DNA of 64,000 bases, from assembly GCA_919901855.1 (NCBI GenBank), contig CAKKQC010000012.1, positions 62,001 through 126,000 of the forward strand. The letters are read 5' to 3'. Origin of the DNA: a bacterium (GTDB lineage Bacteria; Oederibacteriota; CAKKQC01). Every line of letters starts with the position of its first letter. Position 1 is the stretch's first letter. Position numbers and translations under genes: made by a program. The notes under the pieces are model-generated. The model saw nothing but the letters and a program-made list of their open reading frames with translations. It was not told the DNA's origin and did not search any database. Of this stretch, positions 48,366-57,081 are shown piece after piece.

Positions 48366-50861
48366 ATGCGCCGCCGGCTGCCCCGCGTCCTGGCCCTGTC
48401 CCTGCTCGGCGGCTGGGCGCTCCTCCTCCTGGTCCGCGCGGCGCCGGGCTACCTGCCCGACCTCGGGTTCATCAAGGCCCTCATCGACCGGTTCATCAAG
48501 GAGCACACGGACGACGCCGGCGTCGTCTACGCCCTCCACTATCACGGCGAGATGCTGCTCAAGACCGGCCTCCTGCACGCCGTGCTCGCCGGGTGCGGGG
48601 CGGCGGCGGCGCGCGTCCTCGTGCCCGGCGGGGCGGCGGGGCTCCTGGTGCCCTGGGGCGTCGGGTTCGGGGTCGCCGGGCTGCTCACGCTCGGGTGGGG
48701 GCTGACGGGTCTCATGTTCGCGGGCCCCGTGGTCGGGCTCTCGCTCGTGCTCGCCGCCGCCGTGTGGACCACGCGGTCCGGCGCCGGGCTCCGCCGCGCC
48801 GTCGGGGGCCTCCCGGCGGTCGCGGTGAGGTCCCTCGCGGGGGTGCCCTGGTGGACACCCGTGACGGCCGGGCTGGCGCTCGTCTTCCTCGTCGCGCTCG
48901 CCCTGCCGCCCGACACCTCGTGGGACGCCGTCGTCTACCATCTGCGAGTGCCCTCGTTCTTCGTGGCGGAGCACCGGATCTTCCATATGCCCACGCACCA
49001 CTTCACCGCGTTTCCCCTGGTCACCGAGATGCACTACGCGTGGCTCATGCTCCTGGGCGGGCTCGAGCGGATGGGGCTGGGCACGGCGCCGCGGCTCTTC
49101 CATGTGGGTTGCGCGGTCGCGGGCGCCGCGGCCGCGGGCCGGCTCGCGGGCCGGCTGGCCGGAGCCTATGCGGGCTGGCTCGCGGGCGCCCTCGTCCTGC
49201 TCTGCCCCGTGACGGGCGCGATCGCGGTTCGCGCGTACAACGACTACTCGCAGACGGCGCTGACCGGGATCGCGCTGATCCTCATGTTCGAGCGGCCGCG
49301 CGGAGCGGCGCGGCTCGCGGGCGCCGTGCTCGGCAGCGCCCTCGCGGCGAAGTACACGGCCGTCCTGCCCTTCGGCGTGCTCGCCATGCTCTGGTTCCGG
49401 CTGTCCCGGATGCCGTACGCCGTGGCGGCCGTCCTCGTCGCGCCCTGGAGCCTCAAGAACCTCCTCCTCACCGGGAACCCCGCCGCCCCCCTCCTGGGGG
49501 GATTGTTCCCGTCCGCCGGGCCCGAGACCGCGTTCCAGTTCTCGGCCTACTCGTCCCACGTCGGCGGCATGAGCTTCTCGCCCGAGGCGGCGGGGAACGC
49601 CGTCGGCGCCCTGCTCGTCCCGGGGCCCGGCGAGGCGCTCTCGGAGGTCCTGTGGATGCTCGCGCCCGCGGCCTGGCTCCTGCCCGGCCTCCCGCCGGCC
49701 GGACGCCGGCTCGGGCTGATCACCGCCGGGCTCACGGCGGGCTGGATGATGCTCACGCCCCAGCTCCGGTTCTATATGGGAGTCCTTCCGGCGCTCGCGG
49801 CTCTTGCCGCCGTGGGCTGGTCCCGGATCGAGGCCGCAGCCCCCCGCCGGGCGGTCGCCGTGCTCGGCCCCGTCCTCGGGGTCGTGCTCGGGCTGAACCT
49901 CATCCGGATGCCGATCGACCACATCCGGCTCTTCGACCCGCTCCCGTTCGTGTTCGGCCGCGAGACCGCGTGGGACAACGCCGCGCGCGCCCTGTACCCC
50001 GCGCCCTTCTACGGCCGCATCGCGGACTGGGCGAACGGCTCGCTGCCGCGGAACGCGCGGCTGCTGGTCATGGTGGACATCAAGGCGCACGACATCTGGC
50101 GGCGCACCTACCACGACTTCCAGTACGCGAAGCCGGGCGTGTTCCTGCGATGGCTGCGCGAGGGCGGCTCGGTCGCGGGGCTCCTCCGCAAGCTCCGGGA
50201 GGAGGGGGTCACGCACATCCTGGTCGTGCGCCAGCGGACGCGCGACGTCGGGAACCACTACTCGTGGGAGGGGCCGGAACTGGCGGAGGCGGCCGAGTTC
50301 CTGGCGGCGCACACGGTCGCGCTGGCCCAGACGCAGATGGTCGAGGTCCTGCGGGTGGACGCGCGGCCGCATCCGCGCCGCTCCCTGGACGGCTACGGCT
50401 GGATGCTCTTCACGCATCCCGAGAACCTGCTCATCTGGGGGCGCGACGCCGAGGCGGCCCGGCTCCTCGAGACCACCGCACGGCTGGCCCCGTGGCTGAA
50501 GGGCCTCAATACGTTCCTCGGGATGTCGCTCGCCCGCGGCCGGCGGTTCGGCGAGGCGGAGCGCGTGCTCGCGGCGGCCGTGCGTGAGGGGGGCGGGGAG
50601 GCCGCGACGGCCGCGTTCCTGCTCGGCCAGGTGCGGCAGTTCCGCGGGGACCGGGCCGGGGCGGCGGCCGCCTGGCGCGAGTGCCTGCGGCTGGACCCCC
50701 GGCGGGCGGACGCGCACCACGGGCTGGCGCTCGTGCTGTTCGACCTCGGGGCCGAGACCGACGCCCTGCGCGAGGCGGAGGAGGCGTGCCGGCTCGACCC
50801 GGCAAACGCCGAGTACGCGCAGGTGCGGGCCGGGATCGCCTCCGCGCTGGGGAAGCCATGA
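48366..50861 (+). CDS. GT-C-like polytopic membrane protein with TPR tail, paralogue 2
   Basis: 831 aa. About 12 TM segments to residue 530, then a soluble domain and a C-terminal tail with about three TPR units (LRLDPRRADAHHGLALVLFDLGAETDAL). The loop around residue 180 reads DTSWDAVVYHLRVPSFF, followed by HHFTAFPLVTEMHYAWLMLLGG and LLLTGNPAAPLLGG. The D-A-x-x-Y-H-L ... P-x-x-T-E-M pair is characteristic of a widespread family of uncharacterised GT39-like membrane proteins. Probably transfers a sugar from a polyprenyl carrier to an exported acceptor, with the TPR tail recruiting partners. Confidence 0.75.
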   Translation: MRRRLPRVLALSLLGGWALLLLVRAAPGYLPDLGFIKALIDRFIKEHTDDAGVVYALHYHGEMLLKTGLLHAVLAGCGAAAARVLVPGGAAGLLVPWGVGFGVAGLLTLGWGLTGLMFAGPVVGLSLVLAAAVWTTRSGAGLRRAVGGLPAVAVRSLAGVPWWTPVTAGLALVFLVALALPPDTSWDAVVYHLRVPSFFVAEHRIFHMPTHHFTAFPLVTEMHYAWLMLLGGLERMGLGTAPRLFHVGCAVAGAAAAGRLAGRLAGAYAGWLAGALVLLCPVTGAIAVRAYNDYSQTALTGIALILMFERPRGAARLAGAVLGSALAAKYTAVLPFGVLAMLWFRLSRMPYAVAAVLVAPWSLKNLLLTGNPAAPLLGGLFPSAGPETAFQFSAYSSHVGGMSFSPEAAGNAVGALLVPGPGEALSEVLWMLAPAAWLLPGLPPAGRRLGLITAGLTAGWMMLTPQLRFYMGVLPALAALAAVGWSRIEAAAPRRAVAVLGPVLGVVLGLNLIRMPIDHIRLFDPLPFVFGRETAWDNAARALYPAPFYGRIADWANGSLPRNARLLVMVDIKAHDIWRRTYHDFQYAKPGVFLRWLREGGSVAGLLRKLREEGVTHILVVRQRTRDVGNHYSWEGPELAEAAEFLAAHTVALAQTQMVEVLRVDARPHPRRSLDGYGWMLFTHPENLLIWGRDAEAARLLETTARLAPWLKGLNTFLGMSLARGRRFGEAERVLAAAVREGGGEAATAAFLLGQVRQFRGDRAGAAAAWRECLRLDPRRADAHHGLALVLFDLGAETDALREAEEACRLDPANAEYAQVRAGIASALGKP

Positions 50862-53329
50862 GCCCGTTCCTCTCCGCCGCGGCGGCGGTCGCGTGGAGCG
50901 TCGCGCTGGTCGTCGGCTACGTCCGGGCCCGGCCGCCGGGCGCCCTCGCGCTCTTCCCGCAGGGCACGGATCCGTGGCGGCTGGACGTCTTCGCGCCCGC
51001 CGCCGGCGGCCACCTGCTCGCGATCGCGGCGGCCCTGCTCTGGGTCCTGGCCCTCGCGGCGTGGGGGGCCCCAGTGCTCGCGTGGCTCTCCCCGGGGGCG
51101 CCGACCAGCACCCGACCGCTGCGGCGCCACTTCGCCCTCGGGGCCGGGTTCGGCCTCCTCGGGCTCGCGGTCCTCGCGGCGGGCTGGACGGGGCTGATGG
51201 CGCCGGCGTCCCTGGGGCTGATCGTGCTCGTCCCCGCGATCTGCGGGGGCTGGCGCGCGAGCCGCGACCTCGCGCGGGACTCCGCGGACCTCCTGGCGTC
51301 CTGGCGGACGACGCCCGAAGGGTGGGCGCTCCGGGCCGCGGTAGCGCTCCCGATCCTGGCCGCCCTGCCGTCGATGCTCAGCCCCGAGGTGAGCTGGGAC
51401 GCCATGGTCTACCACCTCCGCCTCCCGACCTTCTGGCTCATGGAGCACCGGCACTTCGCCCAGCCGGACACGCCGTTCACGGGCTACCCGTGCCTGACCG
51501 AGATCCACTACGCGCTCGTCATGGCCTTCGCCCGCAGCGACCGGCCGGCGAAGCTCATGCACGCCGCGTGCTGGCTCCTCGCCGCCCGCGCTCTCTTCCT
51601 CGCCGTGCGTCCCCATGGCCGCCTTCCCGCGTTCGGGGCGGCCCTGCTCTGGCTCGGCGCCCCCCTCGGGATCCTGCTCGCGGGAGCGGCCTATGTCGAC
51701 CTCGCGACCGCGTGGCTCGTGACCCTGGCGGCGATCGCGGCGCTCGGGGCGCCGTTCCTGGCCGGCGTCTTCTGCGGCGTCGCGTTCCTGACCAAGTTCA
51801 CGGGCGGGTTCGCGTTCGTGGGGTTGCTGGCCTGCGTCGCATCCCGCGAGCCGAGGGGGCTCGTCCGCGCGATCGCCGGATTCTCGGTCCCCGCGGCCGC
51901 GTGGCTCGCGCGCGACTGGCTCGCGCTCGGGAACCCCGTCTACCCGTTCGCCACGGGCCTCCTCGGCGGCGTCTCGTCGGCCACCGTCGACTACTGGCGG
52001 GCGCATCCGCCCGCGCCGGGGTCCGGGGAGATGCCCGGACCGCTGGCCCGGCTATGGCTCGCGCTCACGACCGAAGACGCGGGCGTCGGCGCGCCGCCGG
52101 GCTCGCTGTGGCTCGCCGCGCTCGGTCCCGCCGCGCTGGCCGGCCTTGCCGACCGCCGGTGGCGGTTCATCGCGGCCGCTGGCGCCCTGTGGCTCGCCCT
52201 CCCGCTCGACGGCCGGTTCCTCTTCCCGCTGCTCCCGGCGGCGATTCTCGCCGCGTCCCCGGCGTGGCGCTTACCGTGGTTCCGCTGGACGACCGGAGTC
52301 ACGGTCGCCGTTCTGGTCCCGCTCGGGGCGTGGGACGCGCTCCGGACCGCGACCGCCCAGTTCGACCCGCTGCCGCCCGCGCTGGGCCTCCGGGGCTTCG
52401 ACCGGCACATGCGGTCCGGCCTGCCGCCCCAGCCCGAGTACTGGGAAGGGGCGATGATGGTCAACGCGCGGCTGTCGAAGCGCGCCCGCCTCCTGTTCGT
52501 TTCGGGCATCAAGAGCTACCGGTTCGACCGCCGGTGCACGGTTCCGCACCAGCATCTCGACCCGTGCCCGCTCCTGCGCGAGTGGACGCTCGCGCGGGAG
52601 CCCCGCCGGCTCGCGATCCGGCTCCGGGAGGCGGGATTCTCGCACGTGATCTACTTCCCGCGCGTGGCCGGGGTCCTGGCCGACCTCCCGTACGTGACCT
52701 TCGCGGCGTCCGACGCGGCGGGGATCGTGGCGTGGCTCCGGGGGTACACGACGTTCGATTTCCGGTGGGGCGAGATGCTCGCCTACGCCCTGACGCGCAA
52801 CGTGCGTCCGCGCGCGCTCGGCCGGGTGCCTATCGTGGAGGAGTACGTGATGAAAGAGGCGACCAACTCCGCCGGCGCGCCAGGAGTTCCGGCGTCCGCC
52901 GGAACTCCAAGGGCCGCTCCTGCGGCCCCGTGGGCGATCTCCGCGCTCGAGAAGCTCGCGCCCGAATCTTCGACGCTGGGCCAGGCGCACGGGATCCGGA
53001 CCCTCATGGGTCCGCCGCCCCGGCCGGCGGCGGCGTTGATTCCGCTGGGGGAGGCGACCAGGAGTCCCGAGGCGTCGCCCGCGACCTGGCGCGCCTACGC
53101 GTTCGCGCTGGGGGAGACCGGCGACGGGATGCGGGCGCTGGCCGGCTACCGGCAGGCGCTCGAGCTGCTGCCGACCGACGGCCAGGCCCACTTCGGGGCC
53201 GGCATCATACTCGCGCGCGGGGGCCGGCTCCGGGAGGCGGTCGAGGAGTTCGAGGCCGCGATCCGGATCGAGCCGGGCCGGGCCGAGTTCCGGCAGGCGC
53301 TCGCGCAGGTGTCCGCCGCGATCCGATGA
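50858..53329 (+). CDS. GT-C-like polytopic membrane protein with TPR tail, paralogue 3
   Basis: 823 aa, ATG overlapping the previous stop (ATGA). Same plan as its neighbours: EVSWDAMVYHLRLPTFWLMEH near residue 178, then GYPCLTEIHYALVMAF and LALGNPVYPFATG. After the TM region, a soluble segment holds an in-frame palindromic repeat (GVPASAGTP, about residue 676) in an Ala/Pro-rich linker, followed by two TPR units (AGYRQALELLPTDGQAHFGAG). The repeat sits exactly at the boundary between the soluble segment and the TPR tail. Coupled to paralogue 4. Confidence 0.75.
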   Translation: MSPFLSAAAAVAWSVALVVGYVRARPPGALALFPQGTDPWRLDVFAPAAGGHLLAIAAALLWVLALAAWGAPVLAWLSPGAPTSTRPLRRHFALGAGFGLLGLAVLAAGWTGLMAPASLGLIVLVPAICGGWRASRDLARDSADLLASWRTTPEGWALRAAVALPILAALPSMLSPEVSWDAMVYHLRLPTFWLMEHRHFAQPDTPFTGYPCLTEIHYALVMAFARSDRPAKLMHAACWLLAARALFLAVRPHGRLPAFGAALLWLGAPLGILLAGAAYVDLATAWLVTLAAIAALGAPFLAGVFCGVAFLTKFTGGFAFVGLLACVASREPRGLVRAIAGFSVPAAAWLARDWLALGNPVYPFATGLLGGVSSATVDYWRAHPPAPGSGEMPGPLARLWLALTTEDAGVGAPPGSLWLAALGPAALAGLADRRWRFIAAAGALWLALPLDGRFLFPLLPAAILAASPAWRLPWFRWTTGVTVAVLVPLGAWDALRTATAQFDPLPPALGLRGFDRHMRSGLPPQPEYWEGAMMVNARLSKRARLLFVSGIKSYRFDRRCTVPHQHLDPCPLLREWTLAREPRRLAIRLREAGFSHVIYFPRVAGVLADLPYVTFAASDAAGIVAWLRGYTTFDFRWGEMLAYALTRNVRPRALGRVPIVEEYVMKEATNSAGAPGVPASAGTPRAAPAAPWAISALEKLAPESSTLGQAHGIRTLMGPPPRPAAALIPLGEATRSPEASPATWRAYAFALGETGDGMRALAGYRQALELLPTDGQAHFGAGIILARGGRLREAVEEFEAAIRIEPGRAEFRQALAQVSAAIR
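52883..52908. repeat. Dispersed in-frame palindrome, copy 4 (in paralogue 3)
   Basis: Perfect 12-bp arms (52883-52894 and 52897-52908) around TC. The variant GTTCCGGCG core is read as GVPASAGTP, in the same phase as the other genic copies. Confidence 0.75.
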
Positions 53330-55629
53330 AGGCGGTTCTGGCGGTGGCTTGGGCGGTCGTAATCCTGATCCTGGCCGAGGCCACGGCCCCGATCCCGTGC
53401 GGGCCGGCGTGGGAAAGCATGCGGGCCATGGCCGCCGTCTGCGGCGCGCCGTCCTCGGCGGCCGTGGCCGGCGTGGTCTGGGCGGTGGCGGTCTGGGCCG
53501 CGCTACAGGCCGCCTGTTTCGGCGCCGGGGCCGCGGCGATTGGGTGGACCGGCCGGCGGCGGCGGCGCCGCTCCGGGCCGCCCGCGCCCGCGACCGCGCT
53601 CCTGCTCGGCTGGCTCGCGGCGGGACTCGCGCTCCTCGGGCTGGCCGTGCTCGGGCTATTCCGTCCCGCCGTCCTCGGCCCGGTCGCGCTCCTCGCCCTC
53701 GCGGGCGCCGGTTCCGCGCGCGCCGTCGCGGTGGAGGCGTGGCGGGCCTGGACCGTGCCGGCGGCCCCCGCCGTTCGCGCGGTCCGCTGGATCACGGGCG
53801 CCGTGCTGGCCGCCGTGGCGGCCACTTTGCTGGCCCCCGAGACCCACATCGACGCGCTGATCTACCATCTCGGGATCGCGGGCCGGGCGGTGGCCACGGG
53901 CCGGCTCACGGCGCCGTCCGGCAACTTCCTCCACCACTTCCCGCTCCTGACCGAACTGCTGCGCGGGTGGGGGCTCGCGCTCGGCGGGGAGCCCGCGGCC
54001 CGGCTCTGGACGCTCGGGGGCCTGGTGGCGGGCGCCGCCGCGGTGCGCGCCGCGCTCGCCCCGCTGTCCGGGCCGGCCTGGGGCTGGGCGGGGTTCGGGC
54101 TCTGGGCGACGTCGCCGCTCGCGGAAGGGATGGCGATGGGGGGCAAGCCCGACGTCTTCACTGCGGCCTTCGGCGTCGCGGCGCTCAGTGCTCTCGCGCG
54201 AGGCGGGCGCCGCGGGGCCCTCGTCGCCGGTCTGCTGGCCGGCGCCGCGTCAGGGAGCAAATTACAGGGCTTCGTCGTCGTCCCGATCCTGGCCGTGCTC
54301 GCGCTCCGGCGGCCGCGCGGACGCCGCGCCGTGGCGGTGGCGCTCGTCCTCGCGGGGGCGGCCGCCGCCGCCGGCCCGTGGCTGGCGAAGTCCGCGTTGC
54401 TGACCGGGGACCCCGTGTATCCGTTCGGGAAACGGGGATGGGGGATGACGGCGGCGGCCGTGGACCAGCTCGCCGAGGTCTCGGGCACGATGGCCCTCCG
54501 CGGCCGGTATGACGGGTTCCTGCGCCGTCTCGCGGCCCCGTGGACGGCGACAATGACCGACGGGCTCCCGGCGCTGTGGCTCGCGCTCGTACCGCTGGCG
54601 CTTCTCGGGGCCGGCAGGGCGGCGCGGCCGTGGTGGATCGCGGGGGCGCTCGGCTGGATCGCGTGGAGCCTGGGTCCGCCGCAGCCGCGGTACGCGATCG
54701 TGCCGCTCGCGTGGATGGCGGTGGCGCTCGTCGCAGGGCTGGCGGCATGGCGGGCGCGCCGCGCCGCCGCCATGGCGGCCGCGTTCCTGGTCTTCCAGGC
54801 CGCCCATTCCGTCACCGCATGCGCCGTCGAGGGATCGTGGGGGGCCGGACTGGGGCTGGAGGCCCGCGACGCCTTCCGGCGCCGGACGCTCTCGACCTTC
54901 GCCGAGACCGTGGAGGGGCTCGCGGCCCTGCCCGCCGGGGCCAGGGTCATGTACGCGGGCGAGTGGCGGGCGTGGCCCGCGCCGCGGCTCCCCGTGATCC
55001 CGTCGCTCCACGAGCCCCTCCCCGCATGGCCGCTCGTCCGGGCGTCCGCGTCCCCCGAAGCGCTCGCCCGCCGGTGGCGCCAGCTCGGCGTCACGCACGT
55101 CGTGCAGAACTACGCCGCCGCCCTCTACAACCGCGGGTCGCAAACGATCTACCCGTGGACCCCGCGGGACCTCGCGGTCTGGGCCGGCTTCTGGCGGACC
55201 CACGCGAGGCTCCTCCGGGCGCCGAAGCGCATCGACCGGAAGGCGGGAGGCTACTACCTCTACGAGCTAGGGGTGGGGGAGGGGCCGGCGCGCGCGACGC
55301 CGACGCTCCCCGGAATCGAGGGGCTCTACGCCGTCGTGGAGGGCTTCGTCCGCCGGGGGGACACCGGCCTCGCGGCCGCCGGGGTCCGCACGCTGGACCG
55401 GATCGCCGGAGACTTCGCGCAGGTCGCGTTCTTCGTCGGGTTCGTCGGGCACGGCGGTGACCCGGCGGCGGAGGCGCCGTACGTCGAGCGGGCCGCCGCC
55501 GGCGGGTACCGCGACCTCCTGCTCTGGCAGGAGCTGGCGCGGCTGGCGGAGGCCAAGGGGCGGCCGGCCGAGGCGGCCGCCTGGAGACGGCGCGCGGCGG
55601 ACGCGGAACGGCCGGCGCCGCGGCGTTAG
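53326..55629 (+). CDS. GT-C-like polytopic membrane protein, paralogue 4
   Basis: 767 aa, ATG overlapping the previous stop. ETHIDALIYHLGIAGRAV near residue 170, then HFPLLTELLRGWGLALGG and LLTGDPVYPFGKRG. The soluble part contains GVTHVVQNYAAALYNRGSQ, a segment similar to VTHILVVRQ in paralogue 2 and MGLTHQLHNF in paralogue 1, so all four share a domain after the TM region. The TPR-like tail is shorter. The three tandem copies form one coupled operon; paralogue 1 lies 14 kb upstream next to folP. Confidence 0.75.
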   Translation: MKAVLAVAWAVVILILAEATAPIPCGPAWESMRAMAAVCGAPSSAAVAGVVWAVAVWAALQAACFGAGAAAIGWTGRRRRRRSGPPAPATALLLGWLAAGLALLGLAVLGLFRPAVLGPVALLALAGAGSARAVAVEAWRAWTVPAAPAVRAVRWITGAVLAAVAATLLAPETHIDALIYHLGIAGRAVATGRLTAPSGNFLHHFPLLTELLRGWGLALGGEPAARLWTLGGLVAGAAAVRAALAPLSGPAWGWAGFGLWATSPLAEGMAMGGKPDVFTAAFGVAALSALARGGRRGALVAGLLAGAASGSKLQGFVVVPILAVLALRRPRGRRAVAVALVLAGAAAAAGPWLAKSALLTGDPVYPFGKRGWGMTAAAVDQLAEVSGTMALRGRYDGFLRRLAAPWTATMTDGLPALWLALVPLALLGAGRAARPWWIAGALGWIAWSLGPPQPRYAIVPLAWMAVALVAGLAAWRARRAAAMAAAFLVFQAAHSVTACAVEGSWGAGLGLEARDAFRRRTLSTFAETVEGLAALPAGARVMYAGEWRAWPAPRLPVIPSLHEPLPAWPLVRASASPEALARRWRQLGVTHVVQNYAAALYNRGSQTIYPWTPRDLAVWAGFWRTHARLLRAPKRIDRKAGGYYLYELGVGEGPARATPTLPGIEGLYAVVEGFVRRGDTGLAAAGVRTLDRIAGDFAQVAFFVGFVGHGGDPAAEAPYVERAAAGGYRDLLLWQELARLAEAKGRPAEAAAWRRRAADAERPAPRR

Positions 55630-55632
55630 TAT
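55627..55632 (+). promoter_or_regulatory. Candidate -10 for the DUF799 lipoprotein gene (TAGTAT)
   Basis: TAGTAT overlaps the stop of paralogue 4 and lies 11 nt before GTG 55644. AGGAGGG in between can serve as ribosome-binding site. Confidence 0.35.
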
Positions 55633-55643
55633 AGGAGGGCGCC

Positions 55644-57077
55644 GTGAAGATCCTCCGCTGGCTCCCCGTTCTGCTGCTGGCCGCCTGCACGCCCGGCGTC
55701 CAGGTGCGGCATCCCGTGGCGCCGCTGCGGCTCGACCCCGCCGACCTGCCCCGGATCGGGCGGCTCGCGGTCATTCTCCGGGTCTCCTCGGCGAGCGCGG
55801 CGCGGGCGTCGGCCGGGGTCGGCCAGGCGGCGGTGGGCCAGTTCCTGAACGCGCTCACGGAGTCGAGGGACCCCAACCGGAAGACGATCCAGCTTTCGCC
55901 CGCGTCGGCCAACGACGCGCTCCGGCTGTCCGCGGCCCGGCTGGCCTCGCCGTGGACGCGCGTCGTCTGCTACGCCGTGCAGGGGCCGTCGACGACCGAG
56001 TTCCTGGTCGCGGCCGCCCCCGGCGCCGTGCTCTGGGTCGACGCCGGCGACGTCGAGGCGGCGCAGGCCGAGCGCGTCGTGGAGAGCAAGAACCGGAAGG
56101 GCGAGGTCACCCGCACGACGGTCTGGGACGCCGGGGCGACCTGGCGGGTGGGCTGGCAGCTCGGCCGCTGGCCCGAGGGCGGCACGATGGCCTCGGGCGT
56201 GGAGACGAGTTCGTCGGGGGATTCGTACCGGAGCCCCGTCGACCTCGACGAGTGGACGGCGCAGGCGGCTGGCTGGCGGGCGGCGTGGGCCGACGCGGTC
56301 AAGGCCCAGCTCCTGCCCAGGGCGACGTGGCGCTGGCGGCGCACGTGGAAGGACAAGGACGTGCGCGCGGATTCGGCCGGCTGCTACGCGGCGTGGAACG
56401 AGGGCGTGCGGGCCGAGCAGGCGGGGAACTGGCCGGCGGCACAGGGCGCGTACCGGCGCGCGCTGGCGGCGGCGCGCACCGACAAGGACCGCGGGGCGCT
56501 CAACGGCTACCTCTCCGAGCTTTCGCTCGTCTTCGGCGGCGGCCCCGGCGCCGGGTCGGCGGCGGATGCGTGGTTCGACGAGCCCGTGGCGGTCGTCCCG
56601 TTCGCGAACGACACGAACAACGTGGGCGCCCCCGACGTCGCGCGGGCGATGGTGCAGAAGGAACTCCTGGCTCGCGGTTACCGGGTGCTGTCCATCGCGG
56701 ACGTCGACGGGCGCCTCCACGGGATCGGGATCTCGCAGGGCGAGCATCTCCGGGCGTTCTCCGCGGACAAGATCGCCGCCGCGCTCGGGACGCGCCGCTG
56801 GATCACGGGCCGCGTGGACGAGTTCAAGGTCATCAACGTCGGCGTCTACTACCGGCGCCAGGCGCGGGTCACGCTCGGGCTCGGCGACGCCGGGGGCCGG
56901 ACCGTGTGGGAGGCGGCGGGGGTCTCGGTGCGGCAGTCCGCGGGGACGAAGGACATCGGGGCCCGCCTCCTCGGCGGGCTGGCCGGGAGCCTGATCGAGA
57001 AGGCCACGAAGACCTACCTCAAGGAAGACACCGAAGCCGCCGTGGCCGAGGCGATGGCCTATCTGCCGTCGCGCTGA
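55644..57077 (+). CDS. Lipoprotein with C-terminal DUF799 (GNA1162-like) domain
   Basis: 477 aa, GTG start with AGGAGGG upstream. The lipobox LLLAAC gives Cys15 as the lipidated residue. Residues 30-290 form an extra domain with a beta-rich part and one TPR-like hairpin (AWNEGVRAEQAGNWPAAQGAYRRAL). The last 180 residues match DUF799: VAVVPFANDTNNVGAPDVARAMVQKELLARGY, VDGRLHGIGISQGEHL and ALGTRRWITGRVDEF. That domain is usually a stand-alone lipoprotein of about 220 aa, so this is a larger fusion. Likely an outer-membrane-linked assembly factor. Confidence 0.78.
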   Translation: MKILRWLPVLLLAACTPGVQVRHPVAPLRLDPADLPRIGRLAVILRVSSASAARASAGVGQAAVGQFLNALTESRDPNRKTIQLSPASANDALRLSAARLASPWTRVVCYAVQGPSTTEFLVAAAPGAVLWVDAGDVEAAQAERVVESKNRKGEVTRTTVWDAGATWRVGWQLGRWPEGGTMASGVETSSSGDSYRSPVDLDEWTAQAAGWRAAWADAVKAQLLPRATWRWRRTWKDKDVRADSAGCYAAWNEGVRAEQAGNWPAAQGAYRRALAAARTDKDRGALNGYLSELSLVFGGGPGAGSAADAWFDEPVAVVPFANDTNNVGAPDVARAMVQKELLARGYRVLSIADVDGRLHGIGISQGEHLRAFSADKIAAALGTRRWITGRVDEFKVINVGVYYRRQARVTLGLGDAGGRTVWEAAGVSVRQSAGTKDIGARLLGGLAGSLIEKATKTYLKEDTEAAVAEAMAYLPSR

Positions 57078-57081
57078 TTCC

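Noticed and set aside
50584-53325. Plus-strand frame upstream of 53326 that could extend paralogue 4 by about 900 codons
   Set aside because: This part overlaps paralogue 3 completely and is compositionally biased. The ATG at 53326 overlaps the preceding stop and starts a good TM helix.
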